Assembly (NCBI GenBank): GCA_018895795.1
Contig: JAHINZ010000376.1
Span: forward strand, 1-10,680
Length of the DNA stretch: 10,680 nucleotides
Direction of reading: 5' to 3'
From: Alphaproteobacteria bacterium
GTDB taxonomy: Bacteria; Pseudomonadota; Alphaproteobacteria; Caulobacterales; Caulobacteraceae
Shown: one piece after another, positions 1 to 5,907 of the stretch
Layout of the letters: each line of letters opens with the position of its first letter
How positions within the stretch are numbered: position 1 is the first letter of the stretch
Made by a program: the position numbers and the translations under genes
Notes under the pieces: model-generated
What the model was told of the DNA's origin: nothing
Database searches by the model: none
The model's input: only the letters and a program-made list of their open reading frames with translations

Positions 1-908
1 AGGCCGATACCCAGGACAAAGCTCAACAGACAGCCGATGGCGAAGTTGCGATCCTTGAAGGTGCGCAGGTCCACGATGGGATAGAGCGCCTTGAGGGTCC
101 GCCGCGCGAAAGCCCCGGCCGCCGCCGCGCTGAACGCCAACAGCCCCAGAACCAGTGGTGAGGTCCAGCCGCGTTGAGGCGCTTCCTTCAGCGCTAGTTC
201 TAGCGCCGCCAGGGCCAACGCCATCAGCACCAGGGACAGGGCGTCCAGTCGGCGGGCCTCCCCGGCCGACGGCCGTTCCACCGGCAGCAGCCAGGCGGCC
301 AGGGCGGCGCAGATCAGCCCTGGTCCGACATTGACCAGGAACAGCCAGCGCCACGAAAAGGTGTCGGTGATCCAGCCGCCGACGATCGGACCGACCGTGG
401 GGGCCAGCACGGCCAGCACGCCGGCGATGGTCGTGGCCACGGCCTGGCGTCGCGCGGGAAAGAGCATGAACACCGCCGAGAACACCGCCGGGATCAGCGT
501 GCCGCCCGAAAAGCCCTGCAGCACCCGCCAGGCGATCAGGGGGGCGAAGCCGCTGCTGGTGGCGCAGCCCAAGGAGGCCAGGCTGAAGATCGTGATCGCG
601 ATGACGAACAGCCACCGCATGGTGAGCATGCGCGTCAGGAACCCGGTCAGGGGAATGGCGATCACTTCGGCGATCAGATAGGCGGTCTGGATCCAGCTCA
701 TCTGGTCTGGCGCGATCAACAGCGCTTGCTGAATGGTCGGCATCGAGGTGGCGACGATCTGGATGTCCAAAATCGCCATGAACATGCCCAGGCACATGAT
801 GGCGAAGCCGGCCCAAATCCTGGCCGGGACACGGTCGTGATCCGCGAAGTCAGACAAGGTGCGCTTTCCCGGGGCGCCAAGCTCGGGTGGAGCCTCAACG
901 CAATGCAT
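1..908 (-). CDS. DHA2-family MFS efflux transporter (partial, C-terminus beyond window)
   Basis: Drug or metabolite:proton antiporter of the inner membrane, EmrB/QacA-like 14-helix (DHA2) subfamily. About 302 residues are visible; such proteins usually have about 500, so the C-terminal third or more lies outside the window. Counting from the ATG at 908, helix 1 carries LDIQIV near residues 47-52. A loop resembling MFS motif A (GFLTRMLTMRW) follows helix 2. Antiporter motif C reads APTVGPIVGGW at about 169-179. The hydrophobic helices alternate with short Arg/Lys loops as expected. The start is uncertain: ATG 908 and GTG 920 lack a clear ribosome binding site, and TTG 857 (MSDFADHDRVPARIW) would also give a normal N-terminus and leave a palindrome at 900-911 in the leader. 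It is divergent from the polyketide synthase operon, so export of that product is a plausible guess. The substrate cannot be read from sequence. Confidence 0.88.
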   Translation of the reverse strand, partial: MHCVEAPPELGAPGKRTLSDFADHDRVPARIWAGFAIMCLGMFMAILDIQIVATSMPTIQQALLIAPDQMSWIQTAYLIAEVIAIPLTGFLTRMLTMRWLFVIAITIFSLASLGCATSSGFAPLIAWRVLQGFSGGTLIPAVFSAVFMLFPARRQAVATTIAGVLAVLAPTVGPIVGGWITDTFSWRWLFLVNVGPGLICAALAAWLLPVERPSAGEARRLDALSLVLMALALAALELALKEAPQRGWTSPLVLGLLAFSAAAAGAFARRTLKALYPIVDLRTFKDRNFAIGCLLSFVLGIG

Positions 909-911
909 TGC
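900..911. promoter_or_regulatory. 12-bp perfect palindrome, candidate operator
   Basis: GCAATGCATTGC is a perfect palindrome lying at the 5' end of the transporter gene, in the region between it and the divergent polyketide synthase gene. Its size fits a TetR- or MarR-type repressor site, and efflux genes often have one. No regulator gene is visible next to it. It overlaps the ATG at 908, so if it is an operator the transporter probably starts lower, at TTG 857. The functional role is inference. Confidence 0.25.
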
Positions 912-1041
912 AAATGCCACGGCGAGAGTGACGTTCCATTCTTGCGCCTTCCCAGCCTTGGTGTGGAACCGGGACGACCGTCGACTGGTTAACCGCCTGA
1001 CCACCGACCGCTGGGCGTCCGCCCGCCGCATACGCTTGGTC

Positions 1042-1045
1042 GGAG
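1042..1045 (+). promoter_or_regulatory. Ribosome binding site of the type III polyketide synthase gene
   Basis: GGAG lies seven bases before the ATG at 1053. This spacing supports that start over the upstream start of an overlapping reading frame in another phase. Confidence 0.6.
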
Positions 1046-1052
1046 ATAGACC

Positions 1053-2105
1053 ATGCCAGCACCCGTCGCCCTGCTGTCGCTCTCGACCGCTTCGCCGCCC
1101 CATCAGATGCCGCAGGCCGAAGTCGCGCAGGTCGCCCGGAGGCTGTTCGAAGACAAGTTTCCGCAATTTGACCGGATGGCCAAGGTGTTCGACACCGCCG
1201 GCATCTCCACGCGCCAATCGATCATGCCGATGGACTGGTACTTGCAGCCGCGGTCCTGGCCGGAGCGGACGGAAGTCTATTTGAGCGGGGCCGTCGATCT
1301 GTTCGTGGACGCCGCCCAGGCCGCGCTCGACGAGGCCGGATTGAAGGGGAGCGAGGTCGATATCATCGTCACCGTCTCCTCGACCGGCATAGCCACGCCC
1401 AGTCTGGAAGCCCGCGCCATGGCGCGGGTCGGCTTTCGGCCGGACGCGGCGCGGATTCCGGTCTTTGGCCTGGGGTGCGCCGGCGGGGCGACGGGCCTGG
1501 CGCTGGCCAGCCGACTGGCCAAGGCCACGCCGGGGGCGGTCGTGCTTCTGGTGATTGTCGAGCTTTGCACCCTGGCCTTCAGGCTCGATGACCTGTCCAA
1601 GGCCGACATCGTGGCGACGGCGCTGTTTGGCGACGGCGCGGCGGCCGCGGTGCTGCGTTGCGGCGAGGGCGGGTTCGCCCATGTAGAGGGCATGGCCGAG
1701 CATACCTGGCCTGGCACGCTGGACATCATGGGCTGGCGCGTCGATCCGCAAGGGCTTGGCGTGATCTTCGCTCGGGCCATTCCGCCTTTCGCCCGCGCCG
1801 AGCTGCGGCCGGCCATGGTCGAGATGCTGGCCAGCCAAGGCCTTGGCCTGGAAGACGTCGATCGCTTTATCTGCCATCCGGGCGGCATGAAGGTCATCGA
1901 CGCCATGGAGGCGGCGCTGTCGATGGGCCAGGGGCGCCTGGATCACGAGCGCACGGTGCTTCGCGACCACGGCAACATGTCGGCCCCCACGGTGCTCTAC
2001 GTCCTTGACCGGGCGCGCCAAGCCGGGCTTCCGAAAAGGTCGGTGGTCACGGCCTTGGGCCCGGGCTTCACATCCAGCACCGTTACCCTGAGCGCGGCGG
2101 CATGA
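1053..2105 (+). CDS. Type III polyketide synthase (chalcone synthase-like)
   Basis: A 350-residue soluble homodimeric condensing enzyme, the usual length for the family. It loads an acyl-CoA starter on a cysteine, extends it with malonyl-CoA and cyclises the chain, typically to pyrones or resorcinols. The catalytic triad is intact: Cys142 in GLGCAGG, His275 in ICHPGG and Asn308 in DHGNMSAPTVL. The C-terminal GPGF loop is at about 336-339, and the family's FGDGAAA segment is at about 192-198. The fold therefore shows the N-terminal (to about 210) and C-terminal thiolase halves. The start has a good ribosome binding site. Its stop overlaps the start of the methyltransferase gene (ATGA at 2102-2105), so the two are translationally coupled. 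This layout resembles Bacillus bpsA-bpsB, whose products are alkylpyrones and their methyl ethers. The actual starter unit and product here are unknown. Confidence 0.93.
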   Translation: MPAPVALLSLSTASPPHQMPQAEVAQVARRLFEDKFPQFDRMAKVFDTAGISTRQSIMPMDWYLQPRSWPERTEVYLSGAVDLFVDAAQAALDEAGLKGSEVDIIVTVSSTGIATPSLEARAMARVGFRPDAARIPVFGLGCAGGATGLALASRLAKATPGAVVLLVIVELCTLAFRLDDLSKADIVATALFGDGAAAAVLRCGEGGFAHVEGMAEHTWPGTLDIMGWRVDPQGLGVIFARAIPPFARAELRPAMVEMLASQGLGLEDVDRFICHPGGMKVIDAMEAALSMGQGRLDHERTVLRDHGNMSAPTVLYVLDRARQAGLPKRSVVTALGPGFTSSTVTLSAAA

Positions 2106-2611
2106 TCCTCGCGATCGTCGTCCTTATTCTGGTGACGGCCCAGCGTCTTGGCGAGCTCGTGCTGGCCAATCACAATACCCGGCGCCTGCTGGCCAGGGGC
2201 GCGGTGGAGACGGGGGCGGGGCACTATCCGCTGATGATCATCCTGCACGGGGCCTGGTTGTCGGGGCTTTGGCTTCTGGCCTGGAACCGCCCCACAAACC
2301 TGCCGCTGTTGGCGATTTTCCTCGCGCTGCAACTGGCCCGGATCTGGGTGATCACGACCTTGGGCGATCGCTGGACCACGCGGATCATCACCTTGCCGGG
2401 GGCCGAGCTGGTGCGACGCGGGCCCTACCGCTTCGTATCGCATCCCAACTACCTCATCGTCATCGCCGAGATCGCGGTCCTGCCTTTGACCTTCGGATTG
2501 GTCGGCTTCGCCGTGCTGTTCTCGATCTTGAACGCCGGGGTTCTTTGGATCCGCATCCGCAGCGAGGGGCGCGCCCTGGCGTCCGCGAATCGGATGGTCG
2601 CCGGCTCTTAA
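2102..2611 (+). CDS. Isoprenylcysteine carboxyl methyltransferase (ICMT)-like membrane enzyme
   Basis: A 169-residue integral membrane protein with about five hydrophobic segments (roughly 1-20, 42-61, 68-86, 116-131 and 133-151). The family signature is near the C-terminus: RRGPYRFVSHPNYL at 105-118, Glu123 in the next helix, and the Arg/Glu-rich tail RIRSEGRAL at 151-159, which in ICMT relatives forms the S-adenosylmethionine pocket. Bacteria have no prenylated CaaX proteins of the eukaryotic type. Relatives next to type III polyketide synthases, such as BpsB in Bacillus subtilis, O-methylate the polyketide instead. The ATGA overlap with the synthase gene makes that role the best inference here. 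The membrane location suggests a hydrophobic product such as a long-chain alkylpyrone or alkylresorcinol. A general small-molecule methyltransferase is the alternative. Confidence 0.85.
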   Translation: MILAIVVLILVTAQRLGELVLANHNTRRLLARGAVETGAGHYPLMIILHGAWLSGLWLLAWNRPTNLPLLAIFLALQLARIWVITTLGDRWTTRIITLPGAELVRRGPYRFVSHPNYLIVIAEIAVLPLTFGLVGFAVLFSILNAGVLWIRIRSEGRALASANRMVAGS

Positions 2612-2643
2612 CGCTCGCGCGCCGCGACACGGCAGGCCGGAGC

Positions 2644-3033
2644 TCAGCCGCCGTGTTTGCGCACATAGGCCTCGAGGTCGGCCTTGGCCTTGGTGTTCTC
2701 GTCCACCGTGGCTTGGGCCAGCCTATGGGTTTCGGGATCATCGCCCGACCTCAGCAGGCTTTGACTCATGTCGATGGCGCCCTGGTGGTGCGCGATCATC
2801 ACCTTGGCCCACAGCACATCAATATCGGGCGCCCGGGCCGACATCATGCCGCGGCTCATCCGCATGCCGTCCGATTTCAGCGCGTCCGCGCCGGCCCTGT
2901 CGCGGGGGGACTTCATCTGCGGCTGGGCGGCCATTCCAGGCGTCGCGTGGCTGCTCATCGATTGGGCCAGAGCGGAGTCGGCGGCTCCGCTCAGCAACGC
3001 CACCGCCCCCAGGACGCCAAAGATCATGCGCAT
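2644..3033 (-). CDS. Secreted DUF305 protein
   Basis: A 129-residue exported protein. Residues 1-23 form a classical Sec signal peptide (MRMIFGVLGAVALL core, cleavage after ALA before Gln24). The linker after it is rich in Met, Ser and Ala, and further Met residues run through 56-64 (GMRMSRGMM). The DUF305 signature AHHQGAIDMS occupies 81-90, followed by a helical region ending KHGG. DUF305 proteins are small ferritin-like helical bundles. Some, such as cyanobacterial CopM, bind copper through Met and His residues, so periplasmic metal binding is possible but unproven. GAGGG about ten bases upstream supports the start. The gene converges with the polyketide operon and lies 121 bases downstream of trpC on the same strand, with its own likely promoter region. 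Confidence 0.85.
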   Translation of the reverse strand: MRMIFGVLGAVALLSGAADSALAQSMSSHATPGMAAQPQMKSPRDRAGADALKSDGMRMSRGMMSARAPDIDVLWAKVMIAHHQGAIDMSQSLLRSGDDPETHRLAQATVDENTKAKADLEAYVRKHGG

Positions 3034-3053
3034 GTTGAAGAGCCCTCAAGCCA

Positions 3054-3069
3054 GAGACCAAGCTGTCTC
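3054..3069. promoter_or_regulatory. Inverted repeat upstream of the DUF305 gene
   Basis: GAGAC, six bases, GTCTC: a short dyad 21 bases upstream of the DUF305 start codon, inside the 121-base gap after trpC. It could be an operator or part of a leader hairpin. The arms are only five bases, so chance is possible. The rest of this gap shows GC-rich dyads toward trpC but no clear rho-independent terminator with a T tract. Confidence 0.2.
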
Positions 3070-3154
3070 CAAACCGTAGAGCGCCAAGTCGCCCTTGGTT
3101 GCGTGTGGCCAGGCCGCGCGCCGCCCGGCCAGCCGGCCGAGAGCCCGTAAACCT

Positions 3155-3943
3155 TTAGCCGAGCAGCGCCCGGGTCGCCTCGGTGACATTGGCCTGACGC
3201 ATCAGGCTCTCGCCCACCAGCATGGCCGTGGCGCCGGCCGCTTCCATCCGCGCGGCGTCGGCGGCGGTGAAGACGCCGCTTTCGGTGACCAGCAGGGCGT
3301 CCTTGGGAGCCAGGGCGGCCAGGCGTTCGGTGACCGCCAGATCGACCACGAAGCTTTTCAGGTCGCGGTTGTTGATGCCCACCAGGGTCGCGCCCAACTG
3401 GCCGGCGCGGGCCATCTCGGCCTCGTCATGCACCTCGACCAGGGCGTCCATGCCCAGGCGCTCGGCTTCGCTGATCAGCTCGGCGGCCAGGGCGTCGTCG
3501 ATCATCGCCAGGATCACCAGGATGGCGTCGGCGCCCAGGGCGCGGCTCTCGGCCACCTGCCAGGGATCGACCAGAAAGTCCTTGCGGATGCAGGGCAGGC
3601 TGACGGCGGCGCGGGCGTCGATCAGATAGGCGTCGGCGCCCTGGAAGCTGGGGCCGTCGGTCAGCACCGACAGGCAGGCCGCGCCGCCGGCTTCGTAGTT
3701 GCGGGCCAGGGCCGGCGGATCGAAATCGGCGCGGATCAGGCCCTTGGACGGCGAGGCCTTCTTGATCTCGGCGATCAGGGCCAGCTTGCCGGGCGCATGG
3801 CCGTTGACCAGGGCGCGCTTGAAGCCGCGCGGCGACGAGGCGTTGCGGGCGGCGTTCTCGAGGGCGCCCAGGGTGCGCCGACGTTTGCGGTCGGCGACCT
3901 CGTCACGTTTGTAGGCGGCGATCTTGGCGAGGATGTCGGTCAT
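3155..3943 (-). CDS. trpC: Indole-3-glycerol-phosphate synthase
   Basis: A 262-residue TIM-barrel enzyme that decarboxylates and cyclises the ribulose-phosphate derivative of anthranilate to indole-3-glycerol phosphate, the fourth step of tryptophan synthesis, in the cytoplasm. Active-site residues are all present: Glu59 and Lys61 in the AEIKKASPSKG segment, Lys121 in RKDF, Glu170 in LVEVHDE, Asn191 in GINNRDL, Ser222 in TESG, and the phosphate-binding VGESLM at 243-248. An open reading frame extends upstream to 4255, but that extra sequence is out-of-frame trpD. The true start is the ATG at 3943 (MTDILAKIAAYKRDEV), whose ATGA overlap with the trpD stop gives a normal family length. It is not fused to trpF. 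It is the last trp gene of the run, followed by DUF305 rather than more biosynthetic genes. Confidence 0.97.
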   Translation of the reverse strand: MTDILAKIAAYKRDEVADRKRRRTLGALENAARNASSPRGFKRALVNGHAPGKLALIAEIKKASPSKGLIRADFDPPALARNYEAGGAACLSVLTDGPSFQGADAYLIDARAAVSLPCIRKDFLVDPWQVAESRALGADAILVILAMIDDALAAELISEAERLGMDALVEVHDEAEMARAGQLGATLVGINNRDLKSFVVDLAVTERLAALAPKDALLVTESGVFTAADAARMEAAGATAMLVGESLMRQANVTEATRALLG

Positions 3944-4968
3944 GCGGTCGCGATCTGCGCGTTGGTGGCGGCGACCAGGCCGGCCAGGGCCGCCTTGGCC
4001 TTGCCGCTGTCGATCGAGGCCGCCGCCATCGCGACGCCCTCGGCCAGGGTCTCGACCTTGTCGGCCACCAGAAAGGCGGCGGCGGCGTTGAGCAGCACGA
4101 TGTCGCGATAGGGACCCTTTTCGCCGTCCAGCAGGCGGGTCAGGGCGGCGGCGTTGAAGGCCGGCTCGCCGCCGGTCAGGTCGGCCAACGAGGCGCGCGG
4201 CAGGCCGACGGCCTCGGGCGTGATCGTGAACAGTCGCAGCGCGCCGTGGCGCCATTCGGCGACCTCGGTCTCGCCGGTGGTGGTCAGCTCGTCCATGCCC
4301 TGACCGTGCACCGACCAGGCGCGCTCGGCGCCCAGGGCGCCCAGGGCCCGGGCGATCGGCTCGACGAAGCGCGGGGCCGAAACGCCCACCACCTGGCGCT
4401 TGGCGCCGGCTGGATTGGTCAGCGGACCCAGCAGGTTGAAGATCGTGCGGAAGCCCAGCTGCTGGCGGATCGGGGCGACATGTTTCATCGCCCCGTGATG
4501 GCTCTGGGCGAACAGGAAGCAGATCCCGGCCTCGTCCAGGGCCCGGCGCTGCTGGGCGCGCGAGGCGTCGATATTGACCCCCAGGGCGGCCAGGACGTCG
4601 GCGGTGCCGGACTTGGAGGTAACCGCCCGGTTGCCGTGCTTGGCCACCTTCAGCCCGCCGCCCGCCGCCACGAAGCCGACCGCGGTGGAGATGTTGAGGG
4701 TGTGGAGGCCGTCGCCGCCGGTGCCGCAGACGTCGATGACGTCATAGGGATGGTCCAGCATCACGGCGGCGCGGCGCATCGCGCGGGCGCAGGCGGCGAT
4801 CTCGCCCACCGTCTCGCCGCGCAGCCGCATGGCGGTGACCGCCGCGCCGATCTGGGCCGGGCTGGGCTCGCCGCGCAGGCAGGCGCTGAAGAACACCTCG
4901 GCGTCGTCTTCCGAAAGGGTCTGGCCGTCGGCCAGCTTGGCCAGCAGCGGTTTGAAGGCGTCGGACAT
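3940..4968 (-). CDS. trpD: Anthranilate phosphoribosyltransferase
   Basis: A 342-residue homodimeric enzyme that transfers phosphoribose from PRPP to anthranilate, the second step of tryptophan synthesis. The PRPP loop CGTGGD is at 81-86 with NIST at 92-95. KHGNRAVTSKSG is at 110-121. The anthranilate-side segment HHGAMKHVAPIRQQLG, with Arg168, is at 157-172. The metal-binding acidic pair Asp226-Glu227 sits in GQGMDELTT. The length is normal and the protein is not fused to TrpG as in E. coli. Its start lies three bases after the trpG stop (TAG ACC ATG) and its stop overlaps the trpC start by ATGA. No strong ribosome binding site is visible, so translation probably depends on coupling to trpG. 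Confidence 0.97.
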   Translation of the reverse strand: MSDAFKPLLAKLADGQTLSEDDAEVFFSACLRGEPSPAQIGAAVTAMRLRGETVGEIAACARAMRRAAVMLDHPYDVIDVCGTGGDGLHTLNISTAVGFVAAGGGLKVAKHGNRAVTSKSGTADVLAALGVNIDASRAQQRRALDEAGICFLFAQSHHGAMKHVAPIRQQLGFRTIFNLLGPLTNPAGAKRQVVGVSAPRFVEPIARALGALGAERAWSVHGQGMDELTTTGETEVAEWRHGALRLFTITPEAVGLPRASLADLTGGEPAFNAAALTRLLDGEKGPYRDIVLLNAAAAFLVADKVETLAEGVAMAAASIDSGKAKAALAGLVAATNAQIATA

Positions 4969-4971
4969 GGT

Positions 4972-5568
4972 CTAGACCCAGATCGCCGCGTCGCGCTTGA
5001 CGCCGGCCAGGTCGATGAAATTGGCCAGCATCTGGTGGCCGCCCTCGGTGGCGATCGATTCGGGGTGGAACTGCACGCCGTGCACCGGGCGGGTGCGATG
5101 CTGCACGCCCATGATCTCGCCGTCGTCGGTCCAGGCGGTGACCTCCAGCTCGGCCGGCAGGTCTTCACGACGGATCGCCAGGCTGTGATAGCGGGTGGCG
5201 GTGAACGGGTTGGGCAGGCCCTTGAAGATGCCCTGGTCGGCGTGGCGGATCGGGCTGGTCTTGCCGTGCATGACCTCTTTGGCCCGGATCACATGGCCGC
5301 CATAGGCCTGACCGATGGCCTGGTGGCCCAGACAGACGCCGAGGATGGGCATGTCGTCGGGCGCGCCGCGCAGCAGCGGCAGGCAGATGCCGGCCTGGTC
5401 GGGGGCCTTGGGGCCCGGCGACAGCAGAATCGCGTCGGGCTTCAGGCCCAAGGCTTCCTGCACCGTCAGGTCGTCATTGCGGTGGACGACCGTCTCGGCC
5501 CCCAGCTCGTTCAGATAGTGAACGAGGTTGTAGGTGAAGCTGTCGTAGTTATCGATGACCAGGATCAT
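4972..5568 (-). CDS. trpG: Anthranilate synthase component II (glutamine amidotransferase)
   Basis: A 198-residue class I glutamine amidotransferase that hydrolyses glutamine and channels ammonia to TrpE. The catalytic triad is Cys79 in GVCLGHQAIG, His168 and Glu170 in VQFHPES. The N-terminal ILVIDNYDSFTYNL strand-loop and the oxyanion segment SPGP at 50-53 are typical. TrpG and the folate enzyme PabA are close relatives and can be shared; position next to trpD and trpC favours TrpG, possibly dual function. GAAAGG lies about ten bases before the ATG. Upstream is a 338-base gap to trpE. A short same-strand reading frame in that gap ends in an ATGA overlap with this start. Downstream, trpD begins three bases after the stop. 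Confidence 0.96.
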   Translation of the reverse strand: MILVIDNYDSFTYNLVHYLNELGAETVVHRNDDLTVQEALGLKPDAILLSPGPKAPDQAGICLPLLRGAPDDMPILGVCLGHQAIGQAYGGHVIRAKEVMHGKTSPIRHADQGIFKGLPNPFTATRYHSLAIRREDLPAELEVTAWTDDGEIMGVQHRTRPVHGVQFHPESIATEGGHQMLANFIDLAGVKRDAAIWV

Positions 5569-5696
5569 GACGCCGCCTTTCGGGGTTCAGCTTCTAGAAC
5601 GGGCGGGGCCGGTCTGGGAATGATTTTGCGCGCCGCCAGCGGCATTTGAGCGCGAGAAAGCCTCAAGCCCGTTACAGAGCCTCTGGCCTCGGGCAT
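5565..5696 (-). CDS. Possible small upstream ORF coupled to trpG (43 codons)
   Basis: A short reading frame begins at ATG 5696, or internally at ATG 5645 (26 codons). It ends with a TGA that overlaps the trpG start as ATGA, the same junction type as ppiD/trpE and trpD/trpC. The peptide is Arg/Ala/Pro-rich and contains no Trp, so it is not a tryptophan attenuator leader. No strong ribosome binding site precedes the inner ATG; GAGG lies close before the outer one. The frame is also open further upstream, as GC-rich shadows often are, so it may not be translated. Confidence 0.2.
   Translation of the reverse strand: MPEARGSVTGLRLSRAQMPLAARKIIPRPAPPVLEAEPRKAAS
5675..5685. promoter_or_regulatory. 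Short dyad in the trpG upstream region
   Basis: CAGAG-C-CTCTG, a perfect dyad with five-base arms, lies between the start of the small plus-strand gene and trpG, where divergent promoters would be expected. It could be an operator. For the plus strand, TTGAGC at 5646-5651 is a possible -35 box. No convincing -10 box is visible. Confidence 0.15.
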
Positions 5697-5705
5697 GCTC
5701 GCCTC

Positions 5706-5906
5706 ATGACTGACTCGGCCCTTGATCCCGTGGCGATCGCCTATGTCCGCGCCCTGCTGCGGCCCCGGGAGCGCCGTCAGAAGATGGCCCCCGTGCTGGC
5801 GGCGGCGGCCTTCGCGGCGGTGTGCGCCCTGAGCTTCGCCACGGTGATGGTGCTGGCCCCGCCGGCGGTGATCCAGCACATTCCGAAAGAGCGCCTGGGC
5901 GACTAG
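5706..5906 (+). CDS. Small single-helix membrane protein, function unknown
   Basis: Encodes 66 residues. The N-terminal 27 residues include a basic patch (RPRERRQK, about 19-26). One strongly hydrophobic segment follows at about 28-52, then a short tail IQHIPKERLGD. The positive-inside rule suggests a cytoplasmic N-terminus. I do not recognise a family. It is encoded opposite to the trp genes in the trpE-trpG gap, and its stop lies one base from the end of trpE on the other strand (convergent, 5906 against 5908). A TTG at 5646 would extend it by 20 residues, but that extension is Arg-rich and uncharacteristic, so ATG 5706 is preferred. No clear ribosome binding site is visible. Codon use looks like the neighbours. 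It could be a lineage-specific protein or, less likely, a chance frame. Confidence 0.6.
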   Translation: MTDSALDPVAIAYVRALLRPRERRQKMAPVLAAAAFAAVCALSFATVMVLAPPAVIQHIPKERLGD

Positions 5907-5907
5907 C

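Noticed and set aside
987..994. GGTTAACC palindrome as a CtrA-type site upstream of the polyketide synthase
   Set aside because: Only one TTAA half is present; the second half at the right spacing is missing, and an 8-bp palindrome can arise by chance.
3095..4111. 338-codon plus-strand open frame
   Set aside because: Antisense to trpC and trpD; composition is typical of a shadow frame.
3944..4255. N-terminal extension of trpC by 104 codons
   Set aside because: It overlaps trpD in another frame, is Arg-rich, and would exceed family length; ATG 3943 fits the trpD stop overlap.
4246..5649. 467-codon plus-strand open frame
   Set aside because: Antisense to trpD and trpG, with repetitive Gly/Ala/His/Gln composition and no recognisable motif.
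5569..5907. Tryptophan attenuator before trpG or trpE
   Set aside because: No short peptide with tandem Trp codons and no terminator with a T tract was found; trpE directly overlaps ppiD.
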